A DNA stretch of 64,000 nucleotides. Origin: Streptomyces sp. NBC_00306 (lineage in GTDB: Bacteria; Actinomycetota; Actinomycetes; Streptomycetales; Streptomycetaceae). The stretch lies in assembly GCF_036169555.1 (NCBI RefSeq), contig NZ_CP108032.1, positions 3,224,001-3,288,000 on the forward strand. Reading direction: 5' to 3'. Position 1 is the first letter of the stretch, and each line of letters starts with the position of its first letter. Below, piece after piece: positions 1-7,765 of the stretch. The notes beneath the pieces were generated by a model. That model was not told the DNA's origin and ran no database searches. It saw only the letters and a list, made by a program, of their open reading frames with translations. The position numbers and the translations under genes were made by a program.

Positions 1-1
1 G

Positions 2-493
2 ACCGCACCCGACGGCAGTCTGGTGCCGCTCGCCGAGCAGGACCGCGGCCGGTGGGACACGACGTCGATCGCCGAGGGCGTCGTGATCCTCCAGGCGGCC
101 CTCGCCCGCGACCGCTTGGGCGAGTTCCAGGCCCAGGCCGCCATCGCGGCACTCCACGCGGACGCGCCCACGGCCGGGGAGACCGACTGGGTGCAGATCG
201 TCGAGTGGTACGACGAACTCGCGCGCCTGACGGACAGTCCGGTCGTCCGCCTCAACCGCGCGGTGGCCGTGGGCGAGGCCGACGGCCCGCGCGCGGGCCT
301 GGCTGCGCTCGCGGCGCTGGACGACACCGTGCCCCGCCACACCGCGGTGTCGGCGTACCTCCACGAACGCGACGGCGACCTGTCGGCGGCGGCCCGGCTG
401 TACGCCGAGGCGGCCTACAAGGCCCCCAACCTCGCGGAACGGGACCACTTGACCCGCCAGGCGGCGCGGTTGAACGCCCGCGGGGGTGGCTGA
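2..493 (+). CDS. ECF RNA polymerase sigma factor, C-terminal part (cut by window edge)
   Basis: The reading frame is open from base 2 and ends at a TGA at 491-493, so only about the last 163 residues are present and the start lies outside the window. The visible part is all helical and resembles the C-terminal extension (DUF6596, TPR-like) of ECF42-type sigma factors. Typical stretches are 'WDTTSIAEGV', 'IVEWYDELARLTDSPVVRLNRAVAVGEADG' in outline (residues about 60-95), and a closing 'YAEAAYKAPNLAERDHL'. The sigma2 and sigma4 DNA-binding regions are not visible. In this family the extension is thought to modulate activity in place of an anti-sigma factor, and the genes usually follow a DGPF/YCII-domain gene, which would be off the edge. 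It converges on the HTH gene that ends at 558. Confidence 0.85.
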   Translation, partial: TAPDGSLVPLAEQDRGRWDTTSIAEGVVILQAALARDRLGEFQAQAAIAALHADAPTAGETDWVQIVEWYDELARLTDSPVVRLNRAVAVGEADGPRAGLAALAALDDTVPRHTAVSAYLHERDGDLSAAARLYAEAAYKAPNLAERDHLTRQAARLNARGGG

Positions 494-557
494 CGGGGCG
501 GGCTCCGTCGCCGTCACGACCGCTGATCATCCGTGCGTGAGGTGGCACCACCGCTGG

Positions 558-1406
558 TCAGCCGAGGGATGCCACCGCATCCGCGATGAGGGCGCGGGCG
601 GCCGCTCCCCGTGCGGCCTGCTGCGAGAGACGTTCAAAGGCGCGGGCGTACAGCTCGATCTGGCTGGGCTGTGTGAGCGTGGAGGCGGCGTCCAGAGTGT
701 CGGCATGCACCCTGCCTTCATCGAAGATCGTGAAGGTTGGCATGGGCCATACGGTCCGTTGCGTCGAGAATGGGACGATACCCACAGCAACGTTGTGAAA
801 GTCCATGACGCCGAGCAAGTGGCCAAGCTGGGCAGCCATGGTTTCGGCGGCACACAGCCGGTAATGCAACACCGACTCTTCCAGCACGAAGGAGAACCGG
901 CCGCCGCCCTTGCGCAGCACCTCGTTACGCCGTATCCGAGCTGTTACGGCCTCGCTCACGTCGTCCGGTGTTCCTCGGAAATCCGCGATGGAGGACAGCA
1001 GCGCGGAGGCGTACCCCGCTGTCTGAAGGAAGCCAGGGATCACGTCGGACACGTAGACGCGGAAGGTCTTGGTTTGTCGGTACAGGTCGCCAGTGCTCTC
1101 TTGCAGGCGCCGGAGGCCGGTCCGCTGAAGCCGCTTCCACTCCACATGTGCTTCTGCGGACTGCCGGTTGGCCGCGATCAGGTCGGGGGCCTGGTCGTCA
1201 GCGGCACAGGCTCGGCACCAAGCTCGGATGTCGGCGTCGGAGGGAGGCGTCCTGGCGTTCTCGATCCGGGACGACTTCGACTCGGACCAGCCGCATCCGA
1301 CGGCCAGCTCCCGCCCGCTGATCCCCGCGTCTTTCCGCATCTCGCGCAGACGGCCGGCGAGGGCTTCGCGGGCCTTCTGAACGTGTGAAGAGGGATGCGG
1401 GGGCAT
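558..1406 (-). CDS. XRE-family helix-turn-helix regulator with DUF5753 domain
   Basis: A 282-residue protein. Residues about 10-70 form an XRE-type helix-turn-helix ('LREMRKDAGISGRELA', 'SESKSSRIENARTPPS'). The remainder, from about residue 100, is a DUF5753 ligand/partner domain ('VIPGFLQTAGYASAL', 'VLEESVLHYRL', 'VGIVPFSTQRTVWPMPTF'). Members of this family are abundant in Streptomyces, where they pair with a small downstream or upstream protein (DUF397 or DUF6879) and are sometimes described as toxin-antitoxin-like or developmental regulators. Here it lies 16 bp downstream of a DUF6879 gene on the same strand, so the two are probably co-transcribed. A DNA-binding role is clear; the target is not. 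Confidence 0.9.
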   Translation of the reverse strand: MPPHPSSHVQKAREALAGRLREMRKDAGISGRELAVGCGWSESKSSRIENARTPPSDADIRAWCRACAADDQAPDLIAANRQSAEAHVEWKRLQRTGLRRLQESTGDLYRQTKTFRVYVSDVIPGFLQTAGYASALLSSIADFRGTPDDVSEAVTARIRRNEVLRKGGGRFSFVLEESVLHYRLCAAETMAAQLGHLLGVMDFHNVAVGIVPFSTQRTVWPMPTFTIFDEGRVHADTLDAASTLTQPSQIELYARAFERLSQQAARGAAARALIADAVASLG

Positions 1407-1422
1407 GGAGCCGGCTCTCTCG

Positions 1423-1938
1423 TCAGACCTCGTACTGGTGGTGCGGGATCGCTCGCTCCCAGACCGCTTCGAACGCAGCCGAGCACAGCTTCACTGCTTC
1501 AGGACTGGTCGAGATCTCGTCCTCCACCACCGCGCCATCACCCGAGAAGTGGTGCACCCGGAGCAGCGCGTCGTCGAACAGCCAGAAGTCGTTTCCCGGC
1601 AGGGCGATGGTCGTGGCCCGTCGCCGGGGCAGCCAGCGGACTTGCTCGCCGGCCGTGACGTTGGCATGCGTGACGTAGTGCTCCCACCGGATGTACTGGG
1701 ATACCGGCTCGGAGATCACCCGCGCCCTTCGGACCACCACGCCCTTGGCCACGGTGTCAGCGATCAATTGATCATAGGGATGCCACCAGGACTCGCGGTC
1801 CTCCCAGTTGATCCGCTCTCCACGCCTCCACGCCTCGAACCGGTCCGTGGCGGCGTATGAGTCGCGCAACTCCAGGTGGACGGCTGACCGCCTGCACTGG
1901 CCAAGCAGCTCAGCGAAGCTGGGCACGCTCGACGGCAT
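1423..1938 (-). CDS. DUF6879 family protein
   Basis: 171 residues. The pattern is typical of DUF6879: 'HLELRDSY' near residue 22, a tryptophan-rich 'WRRGERINWEDRESWWHPY' near 38-56, 'GVVVRRARVISEPVSQYIRWE' around 65-85, and a late 'NDFWLFDD'. The biochemical function is unknown. These proteins recur next to XRE/DUF5753 regulators in Streptomyces, and that arrangement is seen here (the regulator starts 16 bp downstream). The ATG at 1938 has a GGGAGG about 8 bases upstream. The first 29 bases overlap the end of the preceding small gene, which implies translational coupling in a three-gene unit. Confidence 0.85.
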   Translation of the reverse strand: MPSSVPSFAELLGQCRRSAVHLELRDSYAATDRFEAWRRGERINWEDRESWWHPYDQLIADTVAKGVVVRRARVISEPVSQYIRWEHYVTHANVTAGEQVRWLPRRRATTIALPGNDFWLFDDALLRVHHFSGDGAVVEDEISTSPEAVKLCSAAFEAVWERAIPHHQYEV

Positions 1939-2164
1939 CGCATGCCTCCCTGATCAACGGAATCATCCGGGCTGGAATCCTCACGATGGCCTCACCGTCG
2001 GGCGCCGGACCGTTCGCAGGGCTGCTTCCCTCGCAGTCCGCCCGAGTCTCGGGGGTCGGCTTCCACCCCTGCAACAAGATCTCCTGTGCTTCCGCGTCCG
2101 CCCACACTGTGGGGCAGTGGTCCCGGTCGGTGTCGGGATCGATCCCAACGAACTCTACGGCCAT
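1910..2164 (-). CDS. small hypothetical protein, first gene of the DUF6879/HTH unit
   Basis: 84 residues beginning 'MAVEFVGIDPDTDRDHCPTVW'. I chose the ATG at 2164 because a GGGAG lies 7 bases upstream; an in-frame start 39 bases earlier has no such site. Visible features are an acidic N-terminus containing 'DHCPTVW', a middle 'ILLQGWKPTPETRADCE', and a C-terminal helix 'RIPARMIPLIREACDAVERA'. Small proteins of this kind are often found directly before DUF6879 genes in Streptomyces, but I know no function. The 3' end overlaps the DUF6879 gene by 29 bases. Confidence 0.75.
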   Translation of the reverse strand: MAVEFVGIDPDTDRDHCPTVWADAEAQEILLQGWKPTPETRADCEGSSPANGPAPDGEAIVRIPARMIPLIREACDAVERAQLR

Positions 2165-2347
2165 GGCAGGCTCCCTGGTCCAGGTACTTGCTCGGGCTTG
2201 CACCAGCTTCCTTGAGCTGGAAAGAAGGTGTCAATACGGCACTGAGTCAGGCGAATTGACGTGCAAGTTCGTGCAAGTTCGTGGAGTCCGACGCTCCTCG
2301 ATTCGTACGGTCACCTCATCGACGCGGAATCGATCGGGAGGGCCGGC

Positions 2348-2653
2348 ATGGCGGGGCGGGAACGGGACGCCGACATCGGACCGGCTGACCACATGGGCAG
2401 CGGGGAAAGCAGACGCTTTCTGTCTCAGCTCATTGAAGCCTTCGGTATCGGCGGGGCGGTGCTCGTGGCCAAGACCGACACGGGTGGTCCCGAAGGTGGG
2501 GACCTTGCTCCGGGCGATGGTCTGAACTGGCCGAGATGCCGATGCGGCAGTCCGAGGTGCCCCGACTACCGGACCCCGGCGGTGCAGTCGACCGCGGATC
2601 TGAGCGCCAGGGTCGCCGAAGCCAACGAGCGAAGCCGCAGGGGCGGACTGTGA
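2348..2653 (+). CDS. small hypothetical protein with a cysteine cluster
   Basis: 101 residues. The ATG at 2348 is preceded by GGGAG at a suitable distance. The protein opens with a polar segment, has a hydrophobic patch 'LSQLIEAFGIGGAVLVA', and carries the cluster 'RCRCGSPRCPDY' near residue 68, with three cysteines that could bind a metal. The C-terminus is a charged helix. The stop overlaps the GTG of the next gene (GTGA at 2650-2653), so the two are likely translated together. I do not recognise a named family. It is transcribed away from the DUF6879 unit, sharing the 2165-2347 intergenic region with it. Confidence 0.6.
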   Translation: MAGRERDADIGPADHMGSGESRRFLSQLIEAFGIGGAVLVAKTDTGGPEGGDLAPGDGLNWPRCRCGSPRCPDYRTPAVQSTADLSARVAEANERSRRGGL

Positions 2654-2875
2654 GCTTCCAGGCGGCGATGCGGTATGTGAAGCACCGAATCACCGAACAC
2701 CCGGACGCGGGTGTGACGTTCGGCGCCGAGTGCCTGCACTGCGGCTGGAAAGACCACTTCCGCTGACGACTCCACGTCGGTGGACGTGGAGTTCATGAGT
2801 CACACGGGCCGGTCCGGTCACGCCTGTTTCCGGCGCCTCCGCATGTCGTTCGCGATGGTGGTCCGCGCCGAGTAG
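2650..2875 (+). pseudogene. frameshifted small gene of a Streptomyces-specific family (DUF7848-like)
   Basis: Reading from the GTG at 2650 gives 'MRYVKHRITEHPDAGVTF' and 'ECLHCGWK', then stops at 2766. From about base 2755 the +1 frame continues without interruption to a TAG at 2873: 'TTSADDSTSVDVEFMSHTG', then 'FAMVVRAE'. The halves join if one A is dropped from the AAA of 'tggaaagacc' (2748-2757), giving 'GWKTTSADD'. Small proteins of about 75 residues with this N-terminal and C-terminal pattern are common in Streptomyces; I believe they are DUF7848, function unknown. The simplest reading is a 1-base insertion inactivating the gene or a sequencing error in the A run. The N-terminal 38-residue piece could still be made. 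Confidence 0.65.
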
Positions 2876-2954
2876 AGCCACCACCCCGGTGGCGGAACGT
2901 GGAACAGCCGAGCTGCCGCGGTGGGCTGTGAAGTCACAAAAGGGAGGAACGCCC

Positions 2955-3449
2955 ATGCGCGATCTACGCGCATTACTCACCCCTGCCGCATTCGGGGGTG
3001 TCGTCGCGACCGTCCTCGACAACAACCCCGGCATGGGTGAGGCCACGGCCGAGCGGATCGTGGTGGAAGCACTCAAGTTCATGGACGCCGCCGCGCAGTT
3101 CCCCACGGTCAAGATCACGCCCTCCAGCGTGGTCGATGAGGGATGGCACGCCCTGATCCTGCATACGAACCTGTACAAGAAGCTGTGCGAGCGCCTCGGG
3201 CGGTTCGTGCACCACTGGCCCGAGCGCCCCGACCCGGAACGCCACGACGAGCACGCGCTCATCCGCACGGTGACCACCATCGAGCAGGCCGGGCACACCG
3301 TGGACGGTGAGCTGTGGACGGGCCCGGCCGAGGCGCTGGTCTCGGTGGCGGCCAGCTGCTCCCACACGCCCAGGCCCGGCGGCTGCGGCCCGATCAATCC
3401 GGGCAAGTGCGCTTCGCACTGCTCGGGCGATGGCGGTGGCGGTGGTTAG
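2955..3449 (+). CDS. hypothetical protein resembling bacterial glycine-rich-domain (GRDP/DUF1399-like) proteins
   Basis: 164 residues from the ATG at 2955, chosen because GGGAGG lies 8 bases upstream; an in-frame start at 2889 has no ribosome site. The centre reads 'VVDEGWHALILHTNLYKKLC' followed by 'GRFVHHWPERPD'. The spacing D-x-x-WH-x-x-I-L...C...G-R-F-x-H-H matches the conserved core of the glycine-rich-domain-protein family. The C-terminus is rich in Cys, Gly and Pro ('GGCGPINPGKCASHC', then a Gly run), with four cysteines in the last 35 residues. The function is not known. It is followed 30 bp later by another small gene on the same strand. Confidence 0.65.
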   Translation: MRDLRALLTPAAFGGVVATVLDNNPGMGEATAERIVVEALKFMDAAAQFPTVKITPSSVVDEGWHALILHTNLYKKLCERLGRFVHHWPERPDPERHDEHALIRTVTTIEQAGHTVDGELWTGPAEALVSVAASCSHTPRPGGCGPINPGKCASHCSGDGGGGG

Positions 3450-3479
3450 GCTGGCCGCGAGTAGACGGAAGGCGGAAGC

Positions 3480-3722
3480 GTGGACGCTGAGCAGGCCCGA
3501 CAAGTTGACGCTGTACTACGGCAGTTGGGAATCCCCGGTGTGGTCGCGCCCGTCGACCCGGAGAACACGGCGGGGCCCTGGCGTGTATACGACACGGTTG
3601 ATCCCACCACACGCCGGGACGTGACCGCTGACGCCCTGGCATCCGTGGCCGCCAAGTTTCCGGAGGAAGAACCGGGGTCAGGACCGATGCGAGGGTTCGT
3701 CATCCCGTCCAAGGTCGAGTGA
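3480..3722 (+). CDS. small hypothetical protein
   Basis: 80 residues from a GTG at 3480 with a purine-rich GGAAGG/GGCGG stretch upstream. The sequence is 'MDAEQARQVDAVLRQLGIPG' followed by 'VYDTVDPTTRRDVTADALAS' and a C-terminal 'GFVIPSKVE'. It looks like a compact globular alpha/beta protein without transmembrane segments or cysteines. I cannot name a family. It lies 30 bp after the preceding gene and is closed by a strong stem-loop at 3748-3797, so it is probably the last gene of that transcript. Confidence 0.6.
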   Translation: MDAEQARQVDAVLRQLGIPGVVAPVDPENTAGPWRVYDTVDPTTRRDVTADALASVAAKFPEEEPGSGPMRGFVIPSKVE

Positions 3723-3747
3723 CTGCCTGCGACGCTGACCAACAAAC

Positions 3748-3797
3748 CAACCCAAGGAACGCTCCTGCCGTTCATGGCAGGAGCGTTCCGTGGGTTG
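3748..3797. terminator. strong bidirectional stem-loop terminator
   Basis: GGAACGCTCCTGCC (3756-3769) pairs perfectly with 3776-3789 around a 6-base loop. After one A/G mismatch, seven more pairs form (CAACCCA with TGGGTTG), giving a stem of about 21 pairs. It lies between the small hypothetical gene ending at 3722 and the convergent acyl-CoA dehydrogenase gene ending at 3956, so it can serve both. There is no long T run, which is usual for Streptomyces terminators. Confidence 0.8.
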
Positions 3798-3955
3798 TTC
3801 GAGCGATTCCGAGCGCATCGGTTCGGGCGTGGGCGTCGGGCCAGGATTCCCCCCAGCATGACGCCCATGATCAGCCCGAGGCGGACCGGGACGGACGGAA
3901 GTCGATCACTGCAAGCGGGCCATGAAGAACGGCCGATGGCCCAGGCAAAACCCCG

Positions 3956-5137
3956 CTACGGCAGGTTCCGCGCCATCACGATCCGCTGCACCTGGTTCGT
4001 GCCCTCGTAGATCTGCGTGATCTTCGCGTCGCGCATCATGCGCTCCAGCGGGTAGTCACGGGTGTAGCCGTAACCGCCGAGCAGCTGGACCGCGTCCGTG
4101 GTGACCTCCATCGCGACGTCGGAGGCGAAGCACTTCGCCGCCGCGCCGAAGAAGGTCAGGTCCTCCTTCGCACCTCCGGCGGACACCCGCTCCGACTTGG
4201 CCGCCGCCGAGTACGTGAGCTGACGCGCCGCCTCCAGCTTCATCGCCATGTCGGCGAGCATGAACTGGATGCCCTGGAAGTCCGCGATCGGCTTGCCGAA
4301 CTGCTTGCGCTCCTGGACGTAGCCCTTGGCGTAGTCGAGGGCGCCCTGGGCGACGCCGAGCGCCTGGGCCGCGATCGTGATGCGGGTGTGGTCCAGGGTC
4401 TTCATCGCGGTCGCGAAGCCCGTGCCCTCCTCGCCGATCATGCGGTCGGCGGGGATGCGGACGTTGTCGAGGTAGACCTCGCGGGTCGGGGAGCCCTTGA
4501 TGCCGAGCTTCTTCTCCGGGGCGCCGAAGGAGACGCCCTCGTCGCCCCTCTCGACGACGAACGCCGAGATGCCCTTGGAGCGCTTCGTCGGGTCCGTGAC
4601 GGCCATCACCGTGTAGTACTCGGACTCACCGGCGTTGGTGATCCAGCGCTTCACGCCGTTGAGGACCCAGAAGTCACCGTCGCGTACGGCCTTGGTCTTC
4701 ATTCCGGCGGCGTCGGAGCCCGCGTCCGGCTCGGAGAGGGCGTACGAGAACATCGCGTCGCCCTTGGCGAGCGGGCCCAGGTACTTCTTCTTCAGGTCCT
4801 CGGAGCCGGACAGGATCACCGGGAGGGAGCCGAGCTTGTTCACGGCGGGGATCAGCGAGGAGGAGACGCAGACACGGGCGACCTCCTCGATGACGATCAC
4901 GGTGGCCAGCGCGTCCGCGCCGGCGCCGCCGTACTCCTCGGGGACGTGGACGGCGTGCAGGTCGTTGGAGACAAGAGCGTCGAGGGCCTCGCGCGGGAAG
5001 CGCGCCTCCTCGTCGACCTCGGCCGCGAAGGGAGCGATCTTCGCCTCGGCCAGCGAACGGATCGCGTCACGGAGCATGTCGTGCTCTTCGGACGGGCGGT
5101 ACAGGTCAAAAGCCGAGTTACCGGTCGATCCGGCCAC
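3956..5137 (-). CDS. acyl-CoA dehydrogenase
   Basis: 393 residues with the full acyl-CoA dehydrogenase fold: N-terminal helical domain, FAD/substrate signatures 'YALSEPDAGSDA' (about 127-138) and 'WITNAGESEYY', and the C-terminal helical domain. The catalytic glutamate appears in 'QIYEGTNQVQR' near the end, the usual place for short/branched-chain enzymes. It should carry out FAD-dependent alpha,beta-dehydrogenation of an acyl-CoA in fatty-acid or branched-chain amino-acid catabolism. I prefer the GTG at 5137, 8 bases after GGGGAG, to the GTG at 5146, which abuts that site. The gene is monocistronic and divergent from UDP-glucose dehydrogenase, with a TAAC-N4-GTTA dyad upstream. Chain-length preference cannot be read from sequence. 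Confidence 0.95.
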   Translation of the reverse strand: MAGSTGNSAFDLYRPSEEHDMLRDAIRSLAEAKIAPFAAEVDEEARFPREALDALVSNDLHAVHVPEEYGGAGADALATVIVIEEVARVCVSSSLIPAVNKLGSLPVILSGSEDLKKKYLGPLAKGDAMFSYALSEPDAGSDAAGMKTKAVRDGDFWVLNGVKRWITNAGESEYYTVMAVTDPTKRSKGISAFVVERGDEGVSFGAPEKKLGIKGSPTREVYLDNVRIPADRMIGEEGTGFATAMKTLDHTRITIAAQALGVAQGALDYAKGYVQERKQFGKPIADFQGIQFMLADMAMKLEAARQLTYSAAAKSERVSAGGAKEDLTFFGAAAKCFASDVAMEVTTDAVQLLGGYGYTRDYPLERMMRDAKITQIYEGTNQVQRIVMARNLP

Positions 5138-5157
5138 TTCTCTCACTCCCCAAGCAT

Positions 5158-5177
5158 GCTAACTACCGTTAAGTAAC
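5158..5177. promoter_or_regulatory. possible TetR-type operator upstream of the acyl-CoA dehydrogenase gene
   Basis: The segment GCTAACTACCGTTAAGTAAC contains the dyad TAAC-TACC-GTTA (5160-5171) and lies 20-40 bases before the GTG start. It is AT-rich compared with the surrounding DNA. TetR-family repressors of fatty-acid genes often use short AT-rich dyads of this kind. No TetR gene is adjacent, so the assignment is inference. Confidence 0.35.
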
Positions 5178-5300
5178 CCAATTTTAGAGGTCCCCCGGCC
5201 CATCGGCATACGTGAGCTTGGCGACAGCGGAAAAGTGCCCCGGCGGCGGCGCGGCTATGCTCGGGTCGCATTCTTGCCGCGCAATTCTCTGGAGCACCGC

Positions 5301-6644
5301 ATGGCCCTCAAGATCACCGTGATCGGCACCGGCTACCTCGGCGCCACGCACGCCGCGGCCATGGCCGAGCTGGGCTTCGAGGTGCTGGGACTCGACGTGG
5401 TCCCGGAGAAGATCGAGATGCTCTCCGCGGGCCGGGTCCCGATGTACGAACCGGGGCTCGAGGAGCTGCTGGCGAAGCACGTCGCCGGGATCGAGGGCTC
5501 CAGCGGACGGCTGCGCTTCACGACCTCCTGGGAGGAGGTCGGCGAGTTCGGCGACATCCACTTCGTCTGCGTGAACACTCCGCAGAAGCACGGCGAGTAC
5601 GCCTGCGACATGTCCTTCGTGGACCGCGCCTTCACCTCGCTCGCTCCGCTGCTGAAGCGCCCCGCGCTGGTGGTCGGCAAGTCGACCGTGCCGGTGGGCA
5701 GCGCGGCCCGGCTGTCGGCGCTGCTCGCGGAGCTGTCGCCGGTCGGCGCGGACGCCGAGCTGGCGTGGAACCCGGAGTTCCTGCGCGAGGGCTTCGCGGT
5801 CCAGGACACGCTGCACCCCGACCGGATCGTGGTCGGCGTGGAGAGCGAGCGCTCGGAGAAGCTGCTGCGCGAGGTGTACCGCACGCCGGTCTCGGAGGGG
5901 TCGCCGTTCGTGGTGACGGACTTCCCGACGGCCGAGCTGGTGAAGACCTCGGCGAACTCCTTCCTCGCGACGAAGATCTCCTTCATCAACGCCATGGCCG
6001 AGGTGTGCGAGGCCGCCGACGGCGATGTGGTGAAGCTCGCCGAGGCCATCGGCTACGACGAGCGCATCGGCTCCAAGTTCCTGCGGGCGGGCATCGGCTT
6101 CGGCGGAGGCTGTCTGCCGAAGGACATCCGCGCCTTCATGGCGCGCGCCGGTGAGCTGGGCGCCGACCAGGCGCTGACCTTCCTGCGGGAGGTCGACTCG
6201 ATCAACATGCGGCGCCGCGGGCACATGGTGGAGCTGGCCAGGGACGCGGTCGGCGGCGACTCCTTCCTCGGCAAGCGGGTCGCGGTGCTGGGCGCGACGT
6301 TCAAGCCCGACTCGGACGACGTCCGGGACTCGCCCGCGCTGAACGTGGCGGGCCAGATCCATCTCCAGGGCGGTCAGGTCACGGTCTACGACCCCAAGGG
6401 CATGGAGAACGCGCGGCGGCTCTTCCCGACGCTCGGCTACGCGGACTCGGCGCTGGACGCGGTCCGGGGCGCGGATGTGGTGCTGCACCTGACGGAGTGG
6501 CGCGAGTTCCGCGAGCTGGACCCGGCGGAGCTGGGCGAGGTCACCTCGAGCCGGCTCATCCTGGACGGCCGCAACGCGCTGGACAGCGTGAAGTGGCGCG
6601 AGGCCGGCTGGACGTACCGGGCGATGGGCCGCCCGAAGGCCTGA
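5301..6644 (+). CDS. UDP-glucose 6-dehydrogenase
   Basis: 447 residues. The N-terminal Rossmann domain starts 'MALKITVIGTGYLGATHAAA' (GxGxxG), followed by 'VNTPQ' and 'GKSTVPVG'. The catalytic cysteine is in 'GIGFGGGCLPKDIRAF' (about residues 265-280), and the C-terminal domain has 'GATFKPDSDDVRDSPAL'. It oxidises UDP-glucose twice to UDP-glucuronate, a precursor for exopolysaccharide or glycosylated wall polymers. The ATG at 5301 has GGAG about 7 bases upstream; the in-frame extension to 5235 lacks a ribosome site. It is monocistronic and ends at a stem-loop. Its product may serve the polysaccharide cluster further along this window, though nothing links them directly. Confidence 0.95.
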   Translation: MALKITVIGTGYLGATHAAAMAELGFEVLGLDVVPEKIEMLSAGRVPMYEPGLEELLAKHVAGIEGSSGRLRFTTSWEEVGEFGDIHFVCVNTPQKHGEYACDMSFVDRAFTSLAPLLKRPALVVGKSTVPVGSAARLSALLAELSPVGADAELAWNPEFLREGFAVQDTLHPDRIVVGVESERSEKLLREVYRTPVSEGSPFVVTDFPTAELVKTSANSFLATKISFINAMAEVCEAADGDVVKLAEAIGYDERIGSKFLRAGIGFGGGCLPKDIRAFMARAGELGADQALTFLREVDSINMRRRGHMVELARDAVGGDSFLGKRVAVLGATFKPDSDDVRDSPALNVAGQIHLQGGQVTVYDPKGMENARRLFPTLGYADSALDAVRGADVVLHLTEWREFRELDPAELGEVTSSRLILDGRNALDSVKWREAGWTYRAMGRPKA

Positions 6645-6661
6645 GCAGGGTCTGAGCGGGA

Positions 6662-6688
6662 TCCGCGCCCTGGGCCTCGGGGCGCGGA
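6662..6688. terminator. stem-loop between convergent genes
   Basis: TCCGCGCCC (6662-6670) pairs with GGGCGCGGA (6680-6688) around a 9-base loop, 18 bases after the UDP-glucose dehydrogenase stop and 22 bases before the end of the convergent CGNR gene. Its position suits a shared terminator. Confidence 0.6.
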
Positions 6689-6709
6689 CTGGCCGGGGCC
6701 CTTCGCGGT

Positions 6710-7228
6710 TCAGCCGGCCGTCGTGCGGCGGGCCCGGTACGTACGCATCTTGGCGCGCGCCCCGCACACCGACATCGAGCACCAGCGCCGCCGGCCCGAC
6801 GGGCTGCGGTCGTAGTACGCCCACCGGCAGTCCTCGGCCTCGCACGCCTTCAGCCGTGCCCATGTGCCGTCCGCCACGGCTGCCGCGATCGCTTCGGCGA
6901 CCCGTGAAGTGAGGCTGCCGGGAGCGGCCGGGCGCAGGGCGGCCGTGCCGTCGTCGGCGACCGTGACCAGCAGAGGCGCCGACGCGAGGAGCCCGTCGAG
7001 GGCCGTGGGCGGCGGACCGTCCGCCGGCCGGTGGCCCGCGTGGGCGAGACAGGCCGCGCGCAGGGCCTCGCGCAGTTCCCGAGCGGCAGCGACCTCGTTC
7101 TCGGCGAGGCCGTGGGCGGCGCGGCCCTCGGGCGTGTCGAGGGCATCCCTGCCGGTCTCGACGTCCAGCGTGTTCACCAGCGCTTCGATCAGCGCCAGCC
7201 CGCCGGGTGCGACTGCCCTCTCATTCAT
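6710..7228 (-). CDS. CGNR zinc-finger / ABATE-domain putative regulator
   Basis: 172 residues. The N-terminal part ('LALIEALVNTLDVETGRDAL', 'AARELREALR') is an ABATE-type helical ligand domain. The C-terminus carries the zinc-binding CGNR region: 'CEAEDCRWAYYDRSPSGRRR', then 'WCSMSVCGARAK'. The CGNR tetrad itself reads CGAR here, with the four cysteines kept. Proteins of this family are presumed stress-related transcription factors. The ATG at 7228 follows GGAGG at a slightly long distance (13 bases). It is divergent from the VOC-protein gene, with 116 bp between the starts; such pairs often involve a regulator and its target. Confidence 0.85.
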   Translation of the reverse strand: MNERAVAPGGLALIEALVNTLDVETGRDALDTPEGRAAHGLAENEVAAARELREALRAACLAHAGHRPADGPPPTALDGLLASAPLLVTVADDGTAALRPAAPGSLTSRVAEAIAAAVADGTWARLKACEAEDCRWAYYDRSPSGRRRWCSMSVCGARAKMRTYRARRTTAG

Positions 7229-7344
7229 GGTTGCGACGTTACCTCCGATGCGGGACCATGCAGTAACGGTTACCGGTTGAGCCGATGTAGCGGTAACTGA
7301 GCCAACAGTCGCCGTCGGCTCCGCATTCCGATCGAGGAGGAACC

Positions 7345-7707
7345 ATGGCCATCGCCACCCTGGGCACGGTCGTACTGGACTGTCCCGACCCCGTCGCACT
7401 CGGCCGCTTCTACGCCGAGGTGCTCGGCGGGGAGATCGAGGACGACGGCGCGGGCTGGGTGAACCTGGTGGGCGCCACCGGCACCGCGCTCGCCTTCCAG
7501 GCGGCGCCCGGTCACGTACCGCCGAAGTGGCCCGCGCCGGACGACTCGCAGCAGTTCCATCTGGACCTGATGGTCGACGACATGGACGCGGCCGAGAAGC
7601 AGGTCCTGGCGCTCGGTGCGACGGTGCTGGAGGCGGACGACCGGTCCCGCGGCTTCCGCGTCTACGCCGACCCTGCCGGTCACCCGTTCTGCCTCTGCGC
7701 GAACTGA
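7345..7707 (+). CDS. VOC-family (glyoxalase-like) protein
   Basis: 120 residues forming one or two beta-alpha-beta-beta-beta modules: 'LGTVVLDCPDPVALGRFYAE', 'GWVNLVG', 'FHLDLMVDDMDAAEKQVLAL', and the closing 'YADPAGHPFCL'. This is the Glyoxalase_6-like subgroup of the vicinal-oxygen-chelate superfamily, which includes antibiotic-binding and dioxygenase-like proteins; most members have no assigned substrate. GAGGAGG lies just upstream of the ATG. It is divergent from the CGNR regulator gene, which may control it. Confidence 0.85.
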   Translation: MAIATLGTVVLDCPDPVALGRFYAEVLGGEIEDDGAGWVNLVGATGTALAFQAAPGHVPPKWPAPDDSQQFHLDLMVDDMDAAEKQVLALGATVLEADDRSRGFRVYADPAGHPFCLCAN

Positions 7708-7765
7708 TCCCGCGCCGCCTCCGCCGAAGGGGGCGGAAGAAGCAGGAGCCGGGGAGCGAGACCTC

